Made by a program: the position numbers and the translations under genes. Shown here in pieces: positions 10,975 through 21,880 of a stretch of DNA of 64,000 nt. This DNA comes from Coffea arabica (Eukaryota > Streptophyta > Magnoliopsida > Gentianales > Rubiaceae). The stretch is taken from contig NC_092326.1 of the NCBI RefSeq assembly GCF_036785885.1, positions 7,378,001-7,442,000 of the forward strand, read 5' to 3'. Positions within the stretch are counted from its first letter, which is position 1, and the number at the start of each line of letters is the position of its first letter. Below the pieces are notes generated by a model, which was given only the letters and a program-made list of their open reading frames with translations, made no database searches and was not told the origin of the DNA.

Positions 10975-11513
10975 TGTTGGATCCTTAATCCAACATTGGA
11001 CTTATATGTGAATAATTATGTATTGCAAACTGTCAATTAAGGTTAAACCCAATTAAAGTGATCAAATATAGTTTGGATTTAATGTATCTAATAGGATGTG
11101 GGCCCTTTAATGTGTAGAAACTTATGGGCTCCTATTTCAATGATGGGCTGAAATAGGGCTCCAAAAGATAATAGGAATGTTACCTATAAATAGGGTTATG
11201 GTCCCTAGGTCACAGGTATCGTTTTAGTTGTCGTATTTCCTAATACCACAAAATACCCCTTCCCTGATATCCCATCGTCAAGAAAGATACCAGAGAGAAA
11301 CTAAATGCCTCTCTCAAAGGATCGGTGAATACCTGTTGACCTGGAAGGCCATCCCAAATCTCTAGGGATTCAAGTATCAAGTTTATCAATATGGATTCAG
11401 GTACGCTTCCGCTATTTTACAGTTAATGTATTTCTTAATAATCACCATATAGATCTTGGGTTTAATAGGTGATGGTTTTCACCAGTGGTTAGATTTAAAT
11501 AACCACCCTAACA
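10975..11513 (+). repeat. Copia 3' LTR (copy 1)
   Basis: 539 bp, about 11 substitutions from the 5' LTR (for example at the 'tgggttta'/'tggattta' and 'ccccagg'/'ccctagg' positions). It keeps the TATA box (11185-11192), the AUG (11391) and the GT donor (11401). It could therefore start transcripts into flanking DNA carrying a short coding leader ready for splicing. Confidence 0.97.
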
Positions 11514-11518
11514 GAATC

Positions 11519-12520
11519 TAGTCAAATATCACGTCTCGTCCTCCCATTTACAACAAAACACAGCTTGAACTTATCAAACCATAGCCATAATCATTCAACA
11601 ATAAAAAAACTGCAGCGTGATCGAGCTTTTGCTACAACTCTCAAAAGCAATCCCAAATGCACCATTAACATCTAAATCCAACTCACTCTGAACCAAACAG
11701 CAAAAACACTAAATGTCCTCCTCTTTCTTTTGCTCTGTTTTTTTTTTCTTTTTGGTTTCTCTTGGTTCTCTCCAACTTCAGCCGTAGCCTTTCTCTAACC
11801 GAAGACCCTTTCTTTCTCCCTAAAGCTCTCGATCTCCCTTTTTTTTCTTTTTTCTTGTTTCCCTCTCACTCAGCCACCACCATCTTCCTATTTCACTCCC
11901 CTTTTCACAGCCAGTATGCTAATTCTAAACCACAACCTAATAACAAAGTCTAATGACAGCTTCCAAACAAATCCCAAGCATTAGCATACTTAATCATACA
12001 AGTAAACAACAAAAGGCAACAACTTTGGGCCTGTAAAAACACAAACCAACTCAACATGAAAGCAAACAACAAACCAGGTGATAATGGAGGATATATTCAC
12101 AAACTTTGAACGATTAGAAACTGATTGAAGCTCATCTCACAGAAACCAGAAATGACCTCTTGATGTTAAGGCAAAAAAGACCAGAAAAAGGCAAGAGCTT
12201 TTACCGAAAAAAGAAATTGGCAGCAGACTGATGTTGACGGCCAAAGCTATATGCCTTTCCAATGCTGTTTCTTCCCTTCAGCCTCCTCCAATGGTGTTGC
12301 TCTTCTTATCTTCCCTTCTACTGGCCTTGGTTCTCTCAGTTTTCTATCTTTCTTCCCGCTCAGTCACCCTTTGCTTCCTCTCCCTTTTGCTCTCGTTTTT
12401 CACTCTTCACCTCGGTTTCCCCCTCACTCAGCCGCCAATTTTTGGAGAAATTTCCAATTTTGTGATGAATTTTAAAAACATTCTACAAAAGGGGTAATTT
12501 TGGTGAGGGAATCCGTCGGG
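11519..12520. other. Non-coding, pyrimidine-rich stretch
   Basis: Two related CT-rich blocks (about 11705-11900 and 12255-12440) share 'ccctctcactcagcc' / 'ccccctcactcagcc'. Overlapping open frames of 63-88 codons here are hydrophobic by composition and lack motifs. Read on the minus strand it resembles a purine-rich 5' leader, but I cannot assign it. Confidence 0.5.
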
Positions 12521-12524
12521 GAGT

Positions 12525-12850
12525 CTTCGCATTTCGTAAATGCGAGCGGAATGCGAGCTCATTGAAATGCGAGCTCAATAGAGCCCAAAAAGTATAAGTA
12601 AAATTTTTGTGCTTATTTTTTTTCGGAGACAGAGATTTTTTTGTATTAAAACTAAATATTTAAAGATCTCGCATTCGTGTTCGCATTCCTTAAAAAAAAA
12701 AATTTTGGAGGTCAATAGAGCTCGCATTTCACGAAATGCGAATGCGAATGCGAGCTCAACACTAAGTATAATTTAATTTTTTTTGCTTTTTTTTTTGGGT
12801 GCTAGAGAATTTTTTCCAGAAAATAGTAAGAGCTAAATGCGAGCTCCTAA
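12525..12850. repeat. Cluster of CGCATT/AATGCG palindromes
   Basis: Repeated 'gaaatgcgagctc' and 'ctcgcattt' blocks form inverted repeats. TCGCATTT-cgt-AAATGCGA occupies 12527-12545. GAGCTCGCATT (about 12718-12728) pairs with AATGCGAGCTC (about 12747-12757). Single half-sites occur at about 12548, 12565, 12668, 12681 and 12836. No coding potential. Confidence 0.75.
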
Positions 12851-13079
12851 ATGTTTTTCTTTAATTTTTCAAATAGCTCACATTTGATAAATTTGACCTC
12901 CAAAAATTGTAATTAATTTTTTTGTTAGATTTCGCATTTATAAGTATGACTTTCAGAAAATTAAATTCAAACTTGCTAGAAAAAAAATTTTAAATTGAAA
13001 TTTACGAGCTCCAAAAAAAATGTAAAATTAAATGTAAATGTTGTTTGTTTTGTAGAATTTGCCTTTACTAAAATGCTGT

Positions 13080-14520
13080 CGGTAGTAAAATCTTATTTTA
13101 AAATCTCTACTAAAATCTTATATTTCGGAGAAATGTTAGAGAAATTTTATTTAAAAATCTGTAATTAGCAGAGGAATAAATTTTTTTATTTTAAAACTTG
13201 CACGTGCCAAAAGTCATCAAATATGTGCTCTAAAAAAAATCATATTCACAATAATCTTTTTAATATAATTTACTATACATGCATATTTCTTTTATATTAA
13301 AAAAAATTGGTAATTGTACGGTTGGAAATATGTTATTTTATTATAATACATTTAAATGGTGGAAAAAGTACACATGCATAGTTCTTTCTATTTCATAGAT
13401 CAATGTAAAAATAGAATGAAATTGTTAACATGTAAGGTGTTGACTATATTTTATGAATAAAATACTAACTTTTTTTCCTTTTTTATAAAATAAATTTTTT
13501 TATCAAATTCTAATTTTCCTTTGTTATTAATGAATCGTATTTATTTGTTGACACCGATGAATATTAGTTATAAGAATCTAATAATTAATAGTCATTAATA
13601 TCTGTTACAATTTCAACTATAATTTTAGAAATTCCATAACGCAATGTTATTTAAAAAAGTTATATAAGTTATTTTTATGAAGTGCATGTTATTTGTTTGG
13701 TAGTTGAAAAGGAAAAGAAAAAAATTAAATCAAATATCTAGCGATTAAATCTTGCGTGTTTTACCTTTTACAATTATTGGCAGGATTACTATTTTGATTA
13801 AAAATATAAAGCGATAATCAAGACAAATTTATTGTCATGCAAAAATCCTAAAACCCTAAGTGCTAAAGCCGTAAAACACTAAATCGTAAATCTTAGAAAG
13901 CAAATCCTTGTAAACCCTAAAACATCAAATCAAGGTTGTTGGGTTTATTAAAATCCATTAAAAAATATTTTTGCGGCACGATAGGATTACTATTTTAATT
14001 AAAAATCTAAAGTCCTAATCAAGGCACACTATTGTCAAACTAAAATCCTACAACCCTAAACCCGAAAGCGCTATTCTCCTAAAACACTAAATCTTGATCT
14101 CTAAAACCCTAAAACCCTGAATCCTAAAAGCCTCAAACCCTGAGTGCTATCTCTAATGTAGTCAGTAGCTGATATTATAATTTATGTTTTTTGCATCGAC
14201 ATTTATAAAAAAGTTTGTTGTAAGAGATATCTTATTTAAAAACTTATTATTTGTTGAGGAATATATCCGTTTCTTTTTAAAACTTGCATGAGTTTGAAGT
14301 TTGCAAATATGAGCTCTCACAAAATTATATTCAATTTAATTCTTTTTATATAAATAACTGTACATGCATAGAGGCAGATTACGGTTGGAAATACCTAATT
14401 TTATTATAATACAATTATTTTAACGAAATAACTACACATCTTGCTTCTTTATTTTCAAGGTCAATATAAAATAAAATTAAATTGTTAATAAGTTAGGGCT
14501 TAATTTTCATGAACAAAATT
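13080..14520. repeat. Diverged direct repeat with telomere-like heptamers
   Basis: Blocks at about 13080-13440 and 14170-14520 share ordered segments such as 'aaaacttgca', 'tacatgcata', 'acggttggaaata' and 'ttttattataataca', offset by roughly 1.09 kb. Between them a ~200-bp unit beginning 'aggattactatttt' (13782 and 13983) is repeated. Each copy ends in runs of degenerate CCCTAAA heptamers (about 13845-13925 and 14035-14145). No ORF. Confidence 0.7.
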
Positions 14521-15125
14521 GTAATCTTATTTTTAACTTGCCCATATGAGAATATTAAAGTTTATTCCATATATTTAATGGAGAAACTATGAATAACAAA
14601 AGGTAAAAAATAACAATATATAAATATATTATAAATAGTATGTTTAATTTTTTTTTTGTGAAGTTCCGACATGTAACTAACTTACCGTGTATGAACTAGA
14701 TGAGAGGTTAGTATAGTTTACCTTTTTTATATTTATTCTGTTCATGGGAAAAAAGGATTTCTTTGTAATTTTATCCTACATTTTTAGTTTTGTTTAAAAG
14801 AGTACTCATATAAAGTGAGAATTAAGATACGCGTGATGGCATTGTTCCACTCATATTCGTGAAATTTTAGAATATATACAAAATGTCACCAAAAAAGTAT
14901 GTAATCCATAAGTTAGGTTACTTATACAATAACGATATAAGTAGCGTGCCATCAATGCTGCCCAAGTTTTCCATGAGTACCACATGTTGTTGGTTTGGGT
15001 ATTCTTTGGTTTCGATATAGTTGGTTTGGCACTACTGTATAGACTTGAGTAATATGTGTCAACAGTGTAGCATCTTGAATTTGAGTGCTTGTGCCTTCAC
15101 CTCTTTCACATTGCTCAGAAGTATG
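14521..15125. other. AT-rich sequence downstream of the PMD gene
   Basis: I see no gene here. It probably holds the 3' untranslated part of the minus-strand PMD gene and possibly the end of the MULE, but I could not find terminal inverted repeats. Confidence 0.4.
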
Positions 15126-17558
15126 CTAATGTGAGTCCCTATCGGGTGTAAACTCTGGAAAAGTCATAGGGGACCTAAAATGCCCAATCGATACACCTCT
15201 CTCATGCATGACTTCAGTCTGAGGTGTGACAAAAGTAGATGTGCCACCTTGGTCCTCAGTAGCCAGCGAACCTCTATGGAATCCAGTTTGTATGGCGGGT
15301 TCTGGTGATCGGAGTGTACGACGTCGTCCACCGCCATGCTGACTTCCGTGGGTATTTCTAGGAGCTCGCTGAACACGACACGGATCAACATATAGTGGAA
15401 TCTCCTGTGGTACGTGTGGAGGGCGAAATGCAAGTCGGCGTGACTCTTCTACATGATGCAAAGATGTGGATGCAAAGTCCCTCAACTCTTGAAAATAGCT
15501 GCTGTGTTGTTCATCACTAACTGCAAGAGAGTCCTGTACCATGAAATACATGTGAGACATGGCATCGCTCTGGAGAAACAAATATAAGAATAAGAAGGAG
15601 ATACTGTGGTAAAAAATAGTTAAAAAAGTGAGCAAACTCAAAGTGATTATTAAAAGTGGGTTGGAAATAAACTTACAAGATATTGTGCCCTAACGCTATC
15701 ACCCTGAAAGCCCTCTGGGAAAGCGGGAAATTGACTTGGATTTGAAATATAAATCACCGTCCGCTCCCGATACCACCAAACATACTCATCCGATGGATAT
15801 GTAGTATCTTCAATTACAGTGCCATCTTGTGCATGCACACGTCGATCAGTCCAAATATCAAGATATTGTTTATGCGTGGTGCTTCAGTCTTGATTCGCCC
15901 TACCACGACGATCTAGAGAATGTAGAACTGCCTGATTATCTGTCAACCTCATATCAGGCAGGGACTGATGAAATCCAAACTGCCGCATAACCCGATGAGG
16001 GAGGTGCGGCTCAACTACATCCCAGCAAATAAGATACGTTACGGACCTCCAAATGTCCCGACCTGCAGTACAATACGCAGGAAGAGAAGCGAGAACGTCC
16101 TCCAAATATGGCTGCCATATAAACTGAAAAAAATATAAAATCAAAGTTGTTTCATTTTTTCTATTAAGAAATAATAAAACTTCCCAATATTCAAATTGGA
16201 CAATTTCATGAAAAAAATGCTAGTCTCCGGTCAATTAAAAAATTTTTGAATTTCTAAAAAAATTTCGGCAGAGTCTCCCCTATAACTGGAGGTTAACTCC
16301 CTGCCAACAAACTCAATTTCCATTCACAAAATGCAATCTGACAAACTTATGCTTTCAGTTGACAAGAAATATTATGACAAGACTACTGGCACAACTTTTC
16401 AAATATTTCTATTGTCCGGACATATGTACAATACCTCTTCAGGACGCAGGCCTGTCAACTGATCTCGGCATGCGGGCACAACATGCCTAACAACTCTGTG
16501 TACGTCCAAGTCATTATTTCACCTATATTTAATAAAGTAAGAACCTGTTTAGAACAAATTAAAGTTGTTTCGATAACAAATGTCATTAAAACAACCGAAA
16601 TAAGGGCGAAATGCGCACCTAGCTCCATATGGACCAGGGTAATGCTCCAACGGCGCGATTCGGCCCGGATGCATGGTTGGTATATGTTCCCAAATCCAGA
16701 GCTGTTAGAAAATTAGAATCAATGTTAAAATTGTAAAATGATAATATGCAAGAAACCCAAGACATATCATTATTGGGTGCAATGTACCTGTAGCAAAACT
16801 AATAGACCGGCAATAGCCGATTTGACAGGATTCGTGGCATCACAAACTAACCGATAGAGAGTCGCCAAACACGCACTACCCCAACTATATTGCCCAACAG
16901 TTTCGAAGTCCCGTAGTAATGGAAGATACAACAAAGGGACTTTGTTGCCGGACTTATCGGACAATAAATGTCCACCTAAAATCAATAAGAGGTAGATGCG
17001 CGCACGCTGCCTAAATTGGACATCTGAAGCATCGGGTGGCAAAACTGTGTCTAAGACTCTTGGTAAACATCCCAATTTTAGCCTCTGTCCATCAAAGTAT
17101 CCAACTGCAGGAGAAAATCCAATGAGCTTCTCACAAATGGCTCCCCACTCCTGAATGTTGCGGTATGTGTCTATCCCTATAACCGGTGGACCATTGATGT
17201 GCAACCCCCACAACACCTTTACATCCTGTAATGTCACGGTAGCCTCTCCAACCGGTAAATGAAATGTATGCGTCTCGGGCCGCCATCTCTCCACTAAACT
17301 TGTGATTAAAGAATGATCAACCATCTGATATCCACTCTCAAGCACCCCCTCAAATCCAACCAAGGCAATATAACGACAGACCCGATCAGGAATAGGTGTA
17401 TACTCCCAAAATCCTCTGTCACACCGTCTGACATCTAACTGATTGCCCTCAATATGTCCGTGAAAAATGGAATGTGCTCGGTGTGCAATTCCCTCCGATA
17501 TAATGTCGTTCACGTATGGTCCTGGATGTAGGACAGGAGGGATAGGAGTGTCGGCCAT
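15126..17558 (-). pseudogene. Plant mobile domain (PMD) gene, five exons, one in-frame stop
   Basis: PMD proteins occur as host MAIN/MAIL1-type factors and as cargo genes in plant transposons. Exon model on the minus strand: 17558-16788, 16701-16619, 16495-16435, 16123-15677, 15569-15126. Every junction has GT and AG and keeps the frame (602 codons in all). I chose ATG 17558 because the PMD starts just after it. Exon 1 has the hallmark FHLPVGEATVTLQDV (residues 99-113). Exon 4 has DVVEPHLPHRVMRQFG and the LDRRGR motif. A TGA at 15884-15886 (codon 385) interrupts exon 4, in a place where relatives usually have Trp. The last exon is Arg/Ser-rich and less conserved. The gene follows the MULE transposase on the same strand, so it is probably MULE cargo. 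Confidence 0.85.
16267..16305 (-). repeat. 39-nt hairpin repeat, copy A (PMD intron 3)
   Basis: On the minus strand GGCAGGG pairs with CTCTGCC (one G.U) around a 25-nt loop that contains a CTCC...GGGGAG inner helix. It is one of a family of similar elements around the MULE. Confidence 0.7.
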
Positions 17559-18185
17559 AATCCCAAACAAATATTTACATCGATTAAATTCAATAGTTAT
17601 GCATAAGTACTTTCCAAAAGTTTGTGTATACAATTTTGACCTATAAATCGCGTTCAAGACTTTTTTTTGAGAAAATTTTGACCATATATCGCTTATAAAT
17701 CGACTACAACTCCCTACCAATCAGTTATTTTTTTTAGAAACATTTGTTATTCCTCTATGTATTCATATACTGCAGCAATTTATTTGTAGTCATATTTTAA
17801 AAGTTTTAAAAAAAATTTGACAGAGTCTCCCCTATAAAGCGGCCATAATTCCCTGTCAATCAAATATCAAAATACCATATCCTGCATATGCAAGAGCATT
17901 AACACATATAACACACCATCCGAGCATTTTTTTAACAAATCAATGGATAGGGGATATAACGATAAATGAATAAAACTGTTGGGCTGCATGTTTAAACTAA
18001 TTAATTCAATACTTATCATAGTCAAGAACGAAGCATGCATTTGACAAATAAACAATGAAAGTCACTAATGTAATTGTTTAAAATAAATCATGAATTGAAC
18101 ACAAATGAACTAGAATGAACCCTCTGTCAAACTAGAGTGCACTGACATGAGTTTCCAATTTCTAGGAACTCGATCAAATCAAGAA
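17559..18185 (-). other. Spacer between MULE transposase and PMD genes
   Basis: 627 bp with no ORF of note. It holds hairpin copy B (17819-17857) and a degenerate relative at about 17675-17725 ending 'ctccctaccaa'. It is likely the promoter and 5' untranslated region of the PMD gene. Confidence 0.5.
17819..17857 (-). repeat. 39-nt hairpin repeat, copy B (MULE-PMD spacer)
   Basis: On the minus strand GACAGGG pairs with CTCTGTC. Compared with copy A, the second stem pair is A-T instead of G-C on both sides, a compensatory change. Confidence 0.7.
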
Positions 18186-21011
18186 CTATAATTTTAGACA
18201 ATTTCTCCTATTGTGACCTGTCTGATGACAATTTCGACATCTTCTTGGTTCGTCTGGATCCCTTTCATCCATCTCATTTCGAATTCTGTTAGCTCGAACC
18301 CGCCCTGCCCGACGTGCAACAAACTTGCTCCTATCTGCCTGCAGTTCCCATCCAGGATGGAGCCAAATATCTTGATGCGGCAGTGGGTTAAACTTCCCTG
18401 AATACTGCACGGCCCACCTCGTTTTGGTAAACTGCTGATCCACAAGCAATTCCAGATTGTCACCTCTATTCCTGCACACCGCCAAAGCGTATGAACAAAG
18501 AAGCCTATAATTCTGCCACTTTTCACAAGAGCATGCCTTATCAAAAAACCTGACGGTTTGCGTATTGTCTCCTTTACCATCGACAAGCCGACCTGTGATA
18601 ACCTTATATACGCCCGATGGGCCATCGAACTCAATGACTCTGTGGGCGCCTACCTTCTGCTCAGTATTCTTAAAACGCCGCCATATCTTTGGGGGGAAAA
18701 GATTGCGACAATGTGAAGCATCTTCACTTCTCGTCTTAAATAACACAACTGTCCGATGGAATGTCATGTCAATGCATGCACGAATTGGCAAATGGTGTGC
18801 CTCGCGCAAGACATTATTATAACTTTCGGATATGTTGGTAGTTAGAATACCCCAACGATGGCCATCGTCGTGTGTTAGGCACCACTTTTCTGGACTAATG
18901 GCAGGCAGATAATTCCAACCATCTGGAAACATGCTTCGTAGTTCTCTTCTGAACATCCGCTACTTGCGCAATTGTCTTGTCCTTCCTATTGCCCAACACA
19001 ACCTTTTAAGGTGTAAACCTTTGAAGTGTCTTATCAAATTGCTCCTAACATGTCGCAGGCAAAACTTATGGTAGGCCAAAGGTTCTTCCCAATAATCAAA
19101 GTGTGTCATGGTATAGATGATACCGTTGTGGCGATCGGAAATGACACAGATAGGATGTCGATCAAGTGCCACATTATATCTTAATTGTTCCATAAACCAC
19201 GACCAACTGGAAATCGTCTCCTTATCTACTATGGCATAAGCAATTGGCAGAATATTGTTGTTCGCATCTTGAGTGACTGTAACAAGGAGTTTGCCCTTGT
19301 ATTCGCCACGCAAATGAGTGCCATCAACACATATAACCGACCTGCACATGTGAAATGCTTTAATAGCCGGTCCAAAGGCCCAGAATACATACTTAAAAGT
19401 CTTAACTTGATCCGAACCATCCGAATGATGCGACCACTCCACCACGGTACCTGGATTGGATTGCACCAGGGCATCGAAATACTGTGGTAGTTCGGCAAAA
19501 TTCGCCTCCCAAGATCCAAACACAAGCTCAATTGCTTTACGTCTGGCATACCAGGCTTTTTTGTAAGACACATCAACCTTCAAGTTTTCTTTAACGAAAC
19601 TTAGTATGTTCTTGACCTTTAATCTAGGATCATCTTCAATGCTACGGAGTATGTGCCTTGAAATAACGGAAGCCGTCAGACTTGTATTGTTATTTCTAAT
19701 CATGTCGCCTAAACAGTTATGGTCATTAATCCATTTTGTAATTTGCCACATTCCATGAGTCTTTTTCTTTACGGTTCTAACACACCAGTCGCATGGTGGA
19801 TACGACGGCGCGGTTGATGTGGAAGGAGTTCTTTCAATTGATGATTTGCATTTAGCAAACCACGTGTTACTCTTACTCTCAATAACTCTGAATTCCCTAT
19901 TGTGATTGATGGACCACATCCTAACTGCCCGGCTGAGCTACTATTTACTCTCAAACTTCATATGGAGACGTATATTATTATTTTTCTCACTGAATGTGAC
20001 AATACGCTCCAATCCATCCTCCTCTTCTATATCATCATCATCTATGCTACCAAGATCGGAGAAAAATGCCATTTCTCTTGGAACATATGCAGAGCTGCCA
20101 GCTGTGCTATTACGCCTGATATCTCCGCATTCTGTGTTAGCAACCCAATACCCAATAAAAGGTTGTTGGGTATCGAGGTTTACTCTTAAACCCCCACCTT
20201 CATGCTCATCATTCGACTCACTACCAGACACATCTTGCGACTCCGACTCTTCAACCTCTTCCGCATCAACTTCCGGATCATCTTCTTCCGGATCATCTTC
20301 TTCAGAGGCAAGGAGCCTATTATGCCCACTAGCATATACATCATGTTCAGCTGAACTACGACAATCTTGACCAGGGTTAGATTCGATCCCATGTGGAGAA
20401 ATATGGCATGATGGCCCTGGATCTCCAAAACTTGGAATCGAATCCAGGCCATGAAAATATTCCTGGGCACCCATGGACCCTGATGTGAGCCTTGGTTCTA
20501 ATAAATTCATAGATTGATCATCATGCATATAATGAGATGCCGATGAAGTCTCTGGAATGATTGAACTAGAACTGAAGTTAAACTTTGTTAGATACATGAA
20601 TGCATGTACAAGCGACATCATTGGACCAACATTACCTATTGGTCCAATGAATACGCTATTAACTACAGGCATTTGGACGATTTCTTCCTTCTCGATATAA
20701 ATCTCCGCCATGTATGAAACTCTTTGGATCCAAAGATCGTACATTACATCAAGAGTTTCATCATCCACCACTGCGGAAACAGTATATTTGGAACTCTCCA
20801 ACGGTTGACGAAGAAACAATTTCAGCTTGAACATCCCTTTATCGACCCTAATATAGTGATAAATCCTGTCAACCAACTCCCCGTATCCAATTCTATGCCT
20901 CAAAGTGAATGTCCGGTTGGAAGTACGAGGCAAATAACAAACAAAGTCACCCTCGTAATGTATTTCTCCTCCCCAATATAGGTTTACCCGCAGAGGTCTT
21001 TCTACAGACAT
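18186..21011 (-). pseudogene. Mutator-like (MULE) transposase, two in-frame stops
   Basis: Cut-and-paste DNA transposase of the MuDR type. One continuous minus-strand frame of 942 codons runs from ATG 21011 to the stop at 18186-18188. It is broken by TAG at 19941-19943 (codon 357) and TAG at 18960-18962 (codon 684), with no frameshift. N-terminal part: MuDR leader (about 1-110), then a very acidic Ser-rich stretch (about 235-275). Around the first stop lies the MULE DNA-binding domain (AVRMWSINHNREF, CDWCVRT). Then comes the catalytic domain with Asp in VICVDGTHL and CVISDRHNGI, and CLRHVRSNL. Then TTNISESYNNVL and a SWIM finger CSC...CSYA, whose usual His ligand is Tyr (codon 18489-18491). 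It ends with a zinc knuckle CRNCHQTGHNRRNC. All domains are present, so it is an inactivated autonomous-type gene. Confidence 0.92.
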
Positions 21012-21230
21012 GTCTGTGAAATGAATCCCTATTTTGGGGACAATAAATTAGAATTAGTTGTCCAAGAGTCCAAACAAATGAAAGAGGGTGGACTCTAGGT
21101 CGAAATTGGCACTATTAAATAGACTAATTTCGATCCAGATGTTTATGAAAAAATTGAAAACAGGTATGAAATATGCTATAAATGACGATATGAATAGCCT
21201 AAAACTCCCAACGAAATTTTGAGAAAATTT
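21012..21230. other. Upstream region of the MULE transposase
   Basis: Non-coding. The likely 5' untranslated region and promoter of the minus-strand transposase gene; no specific box recognised. Confidence 0.4.
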
Positions 21231-21880
21231 GGACAGAGTCTCCCCGAAAAATAGACTAAAACTCCTTGCCAACCAATCCACAAAATAAACTAAAACTCCC
21301 TGCCAACCAATCCAAACAGGGTTTATATGAAGTTGTAATGACATTTGCCACACTACATATTGTCAAGAGACCCTATAATTTTCAAAATACAAGTATAAGA
21401 AAAGTACGGGAAGTTATATATATTTGGCCTCCACATTCACACCGCATAACAAAATCCACATTCACAATGATGTGATATTCTAGCAATGAACCTTATAAAA
21501 TTAATGTTTTTCCCTATAGCAGATTTTGCCACTTTTTTAGCATTATAGATTTTGCCAATTACAAAAAATACTACAAGGTTGGTCATTGACTTTAAATCCA
21601 TCAATTCGCCATAAATGAAATCCGTATTTCATATTCTAACGCTCTTTTCTACTAAAAGAAGATTTAACAAACTATACTATTTCAATTCGACGGCAAAGAT
21701 CCAATAGTTGTAATATAAAATAAATTCCCAACCTAATGACTTGTATCAAATCCGAATGTAGCCAACTTCTGTGGGTTAGATTCTAGAGGTACCAAACACA
21801 ACCTTCCAGGCTTGTATCCCAACTTTGTTGTACCTAGATGAAGAAATAATTTACAATAAAAAATCACTTAAAAATATATA
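21231..21880. repeat. MULE-flank repeat, left part
   Basis: Contains a degenerate hairpin copy (21231-21275) and a half copy (to about 21310). From 'aaacagggttta' (about 21315) it aligns with 58150 onward, and 21575-21870 aligns with 58480-58765 and with 23747-24030. Shared blocks include 'actatttcaattcgacg' and 'gatgaagaaataatttaca'. Non-coding. Confidence 0.7.

Larger units (their letters stand above)
4537..11513 (+). mobile_element. Complete Ty1/copia LTR retrotransposon (copy 1)
   Basis: Two 539-bp LTRs (TGTTGGATCC...CCCTAACA) bound a 6,977-bp element. GAATC precedes it (4532-4536) and follows it (11514-11518), a 5-bp target duplication. Internal order is primer-binding site, long structured leader, gag, protease, integrase, reverse transcriptase, RNase H, polypurine tract, which is the copia order. 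The LTRs differ at about 11 of 539 positions by eye (~2%), so the insertion is fairly young. A single in-frame amber codon at 7243-7245 is the only coding lesion seen. Lineage within copia is not assigned. Confidence 0.97.

Noticed and set aside
12231..12497. Three overlapping 67-88-codon frames rich in Leu, Ser and Phe
   Set aside because: All arise from one CT-rich tract read in three frames, a composition artefact.
19902..20370. Plus-strand open frames of 95 and 154 codons, Ser-rich
   Set aside because: They are antisense to the acidic Ser/Asp-rich part of the MULE transposase; codon mirroring explains them.
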